Positions 5,644 through 6,441 of a stretch of 6,441 nt of DNA are shown piece after piece. Origin of the DNA: Candidatus Omnitrophota bacterium (GTDB lineage Bacteria; Omnitrophota; Omnitrophia; Omnitrophales; Aquincolibacteriaceae); contig JAMWDC010000129.1 of the NCBI GenBank assembly GCA_023819025.1, positions 1 to 6,441 of the forward strand, in the 5' to 3' direction. The stretch's first letter is position 1. Every line of letters begins with the position of its first letter. The notes below the pieces were generated by a model. That model ran no database searches. It worked only from the letters and a program-made list of their open reading frames with translations, and had not been told where the DNA came from. The position numbers and the translations under genes were made by a program.

Positions 5644-6441
5644 TTATATCAACGGGTGCGGGTAGGGTGAAGCATATCCGAACTCCAAATGGCGTCCGTC
5701 GCGATGGAAGAATTTTCCATTCGGACCCCCGCTTGGATGAGACAGTAAAATCATGGTCATGCTGACGACCGAAAAAGGACTCCAGGTGGAATAAGGATTC
5801 ATTTCCGTTTTGGCCTCGCCGGGCGACAGTGCGTTGATTTGAATATCCATTTGGGGATAGGTTGCCGTAAATTCTTCAGTCAAGGATCCCATCAAGTTAT
5901 TCAAGGCGGCTTTGGTAACATTATACGGACCGAAGCCGCATGCAAACGCCCATGCGGCTTCAGAAGTGATGAACAAGATCCGCACGTGTCGGCCTGAGGC
6001 CATGTGGCTGAAGATTTCCCGGGTCAAAAGCCAGGGGGCAGTGACATTGACGCGGAACATGTGGTCCCAATGATCCAGTTTTTCTTCCTGAAGCGGATGG
6101 TAGAACGTCCGGCACGGGACCGCGGCGTTGTGGATCAGGCCGTAAAGCGCCGAACATTTCTTTTTGACCACCTCACCGGCATGATGAATTTGCTTTGGCT
6201 GACTCAGATCCGCAGGGAGAATCACGCAGGATCCGGTGTCGATCCCCAGTTTTTGCATCTCCGCGACGGTTTCCTCGAGTTTTTCCCGCCGTCTTCCCGT
6301 TAGGATCACTTGGGCACGGGCCGCCGCAAAACCGATAGCCATCGACCGTCCGTAACCGGTTCCCGCACCCGTAATCCAAATGCTTTTTCCCTTCAGAAAA
6401 TTCCACCGATCGGCGGTCAGCCCGAATCGATGCGATGACCA
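5644..6441 (-). CDS. SDR-family NAD(P)-dependent oxidoreductase, 5' end outside the window
   Basis: The frame stays open to the right edge, giving 265 visible residues. The glycine-rich cofactor motif TGAGTGYG (visible residues 24-31) lies before the first internal ATG at 6342, so that ATG is not the start; the true start is beyond 6441, probably by only a few codons. TGRRR (48-52) after strand 2 suggests NADPH preference. HNAA (104-107) stands for the NNAG motif, and Asn132, Ser160, Tyr173 and Lys177 (YNVTK) form the classical SDR catalytic set. SPGEAKTEM (206-214) is the usual PG motif. The C-terminus (GGPNGKFFHRDGR, 238-250) appears complete. The family reduces or oxidises ketones and alcohols; next to glycosyltransferases it probably acts on a keto-sugar or related building block, which is inference. 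It is followed after 18 bases by the TPR glycosyltransferase, so the two genes are probably cotranscribed. Confidence 0.9.
   Translation of the reverse strand, partial: WSSHRFGLTADRWNFLKGKSIWITGAGTGYGRSMAIGFAAARAQVILTGRRREKLEETVAEMQKLGIDTGSCVILPADLSQPKQIHHAGEVVKKKCSALYGLIHNAAVPCRTFYHPLQEEKLDHWDHMFRVNVTAPWLLTREIFSHMASGRHVRILFITSEAAWAFACGFGPYNVTKAALNNLMGSLTEEFTATYPQMDIQINALSPGEAKTEMNPYSTWSPFSVVSMTMILLSHPSGGPNGKFFHRDGRHLEFGYASPYPHPLI

Noticed and set aside
6340..6342. ATG at 6342 as the SDR start
   Set aside because: The essential TGAGTGYG cofactor motif is encoded upstream of it in the same open frame, so the gene begins beyond the window.
1..6441. Search for CRISPR arrays, insertion sequences, tRNA, rRNA and long direct repeats
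   Set aside because: Reading through the window I saw no regularly spaced repeats, transposase motifs, terminal inverted repeats or tRNA-like cloverleaf; nearly all of it is occupied by the five genes.

Overview
The window is a tightly packed, single-strand run of sugar and glycan biosynthesis genes. All five recognisable genes lie on the minus strand, so transcription runs from the right edge (6441) to the left edge (1). Base composition looks roughly balanced, and start codons follow Shine-Dalgarno-like sites, so the source is a bacterium. The gene set (glycosyltransferases, a GDP-fucose-synthase-type epimerase/reductase, a B12-type radical SAM protein and an SDR) fits an O-antigen, capsule, exopolysaccharide or glycolipid locus of a Gram-negative-type organism. 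The Fe-S radical SAM enzyme hints at an anaerobe or microaerophile. I cannot assign a phylum from this sequence.

Layout in transcription order: (1) 6441-5644, an SDR oxidoreductase whose 5' end is cut by the window edge; its dinucleotide-binding glycine motif lies upstream of the first internal ATG. (2) 5625-4240, a degenerate GT2-type glycosyltransferase domain fused to five TPR-like repeats. (3) 4239-4113, a 127-bp AT-rich gap, the only sizeable non-coding stretch. It has a terminator-like inverted repeat at its upstream end and a weak promoter-like pair of hexamers near its downstream end. (4) 4112-3123, a GDP-L-fucose-synthase-like epimerase/reductase. (5) 3126-1654, a B12-binding-type radical SAM protein that starts inside an ATGA overlap with gene 4. 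(6) 1593-46, a methyltransferase-like domain fused to a GT2 glycosyltransferase, with a strong ribosome binding site. (7) A ribosome binding site and ATG at 20-4, where a further gene appears to begin and leave the window.

Together the genes would make a nucleotide-activated deoxysugar (Fcl-like enzyme, perhaps the SDR), transfer sugars to a carrier or lipid (two GT2 proteins), and modify a sugar or lipid by radical chemistry (radical SAM protein). That pathway is inferred from family membership and gene order. No mobile element, CRISPR array, tRNA or rRNA was recognised. I see no clearly new system. The most unusual items are the TPR-fused glycosyltransferase with degenerate catalytic motifs and the radical SAM gene translationally coupled to the sugar-nucleotide epimerase.
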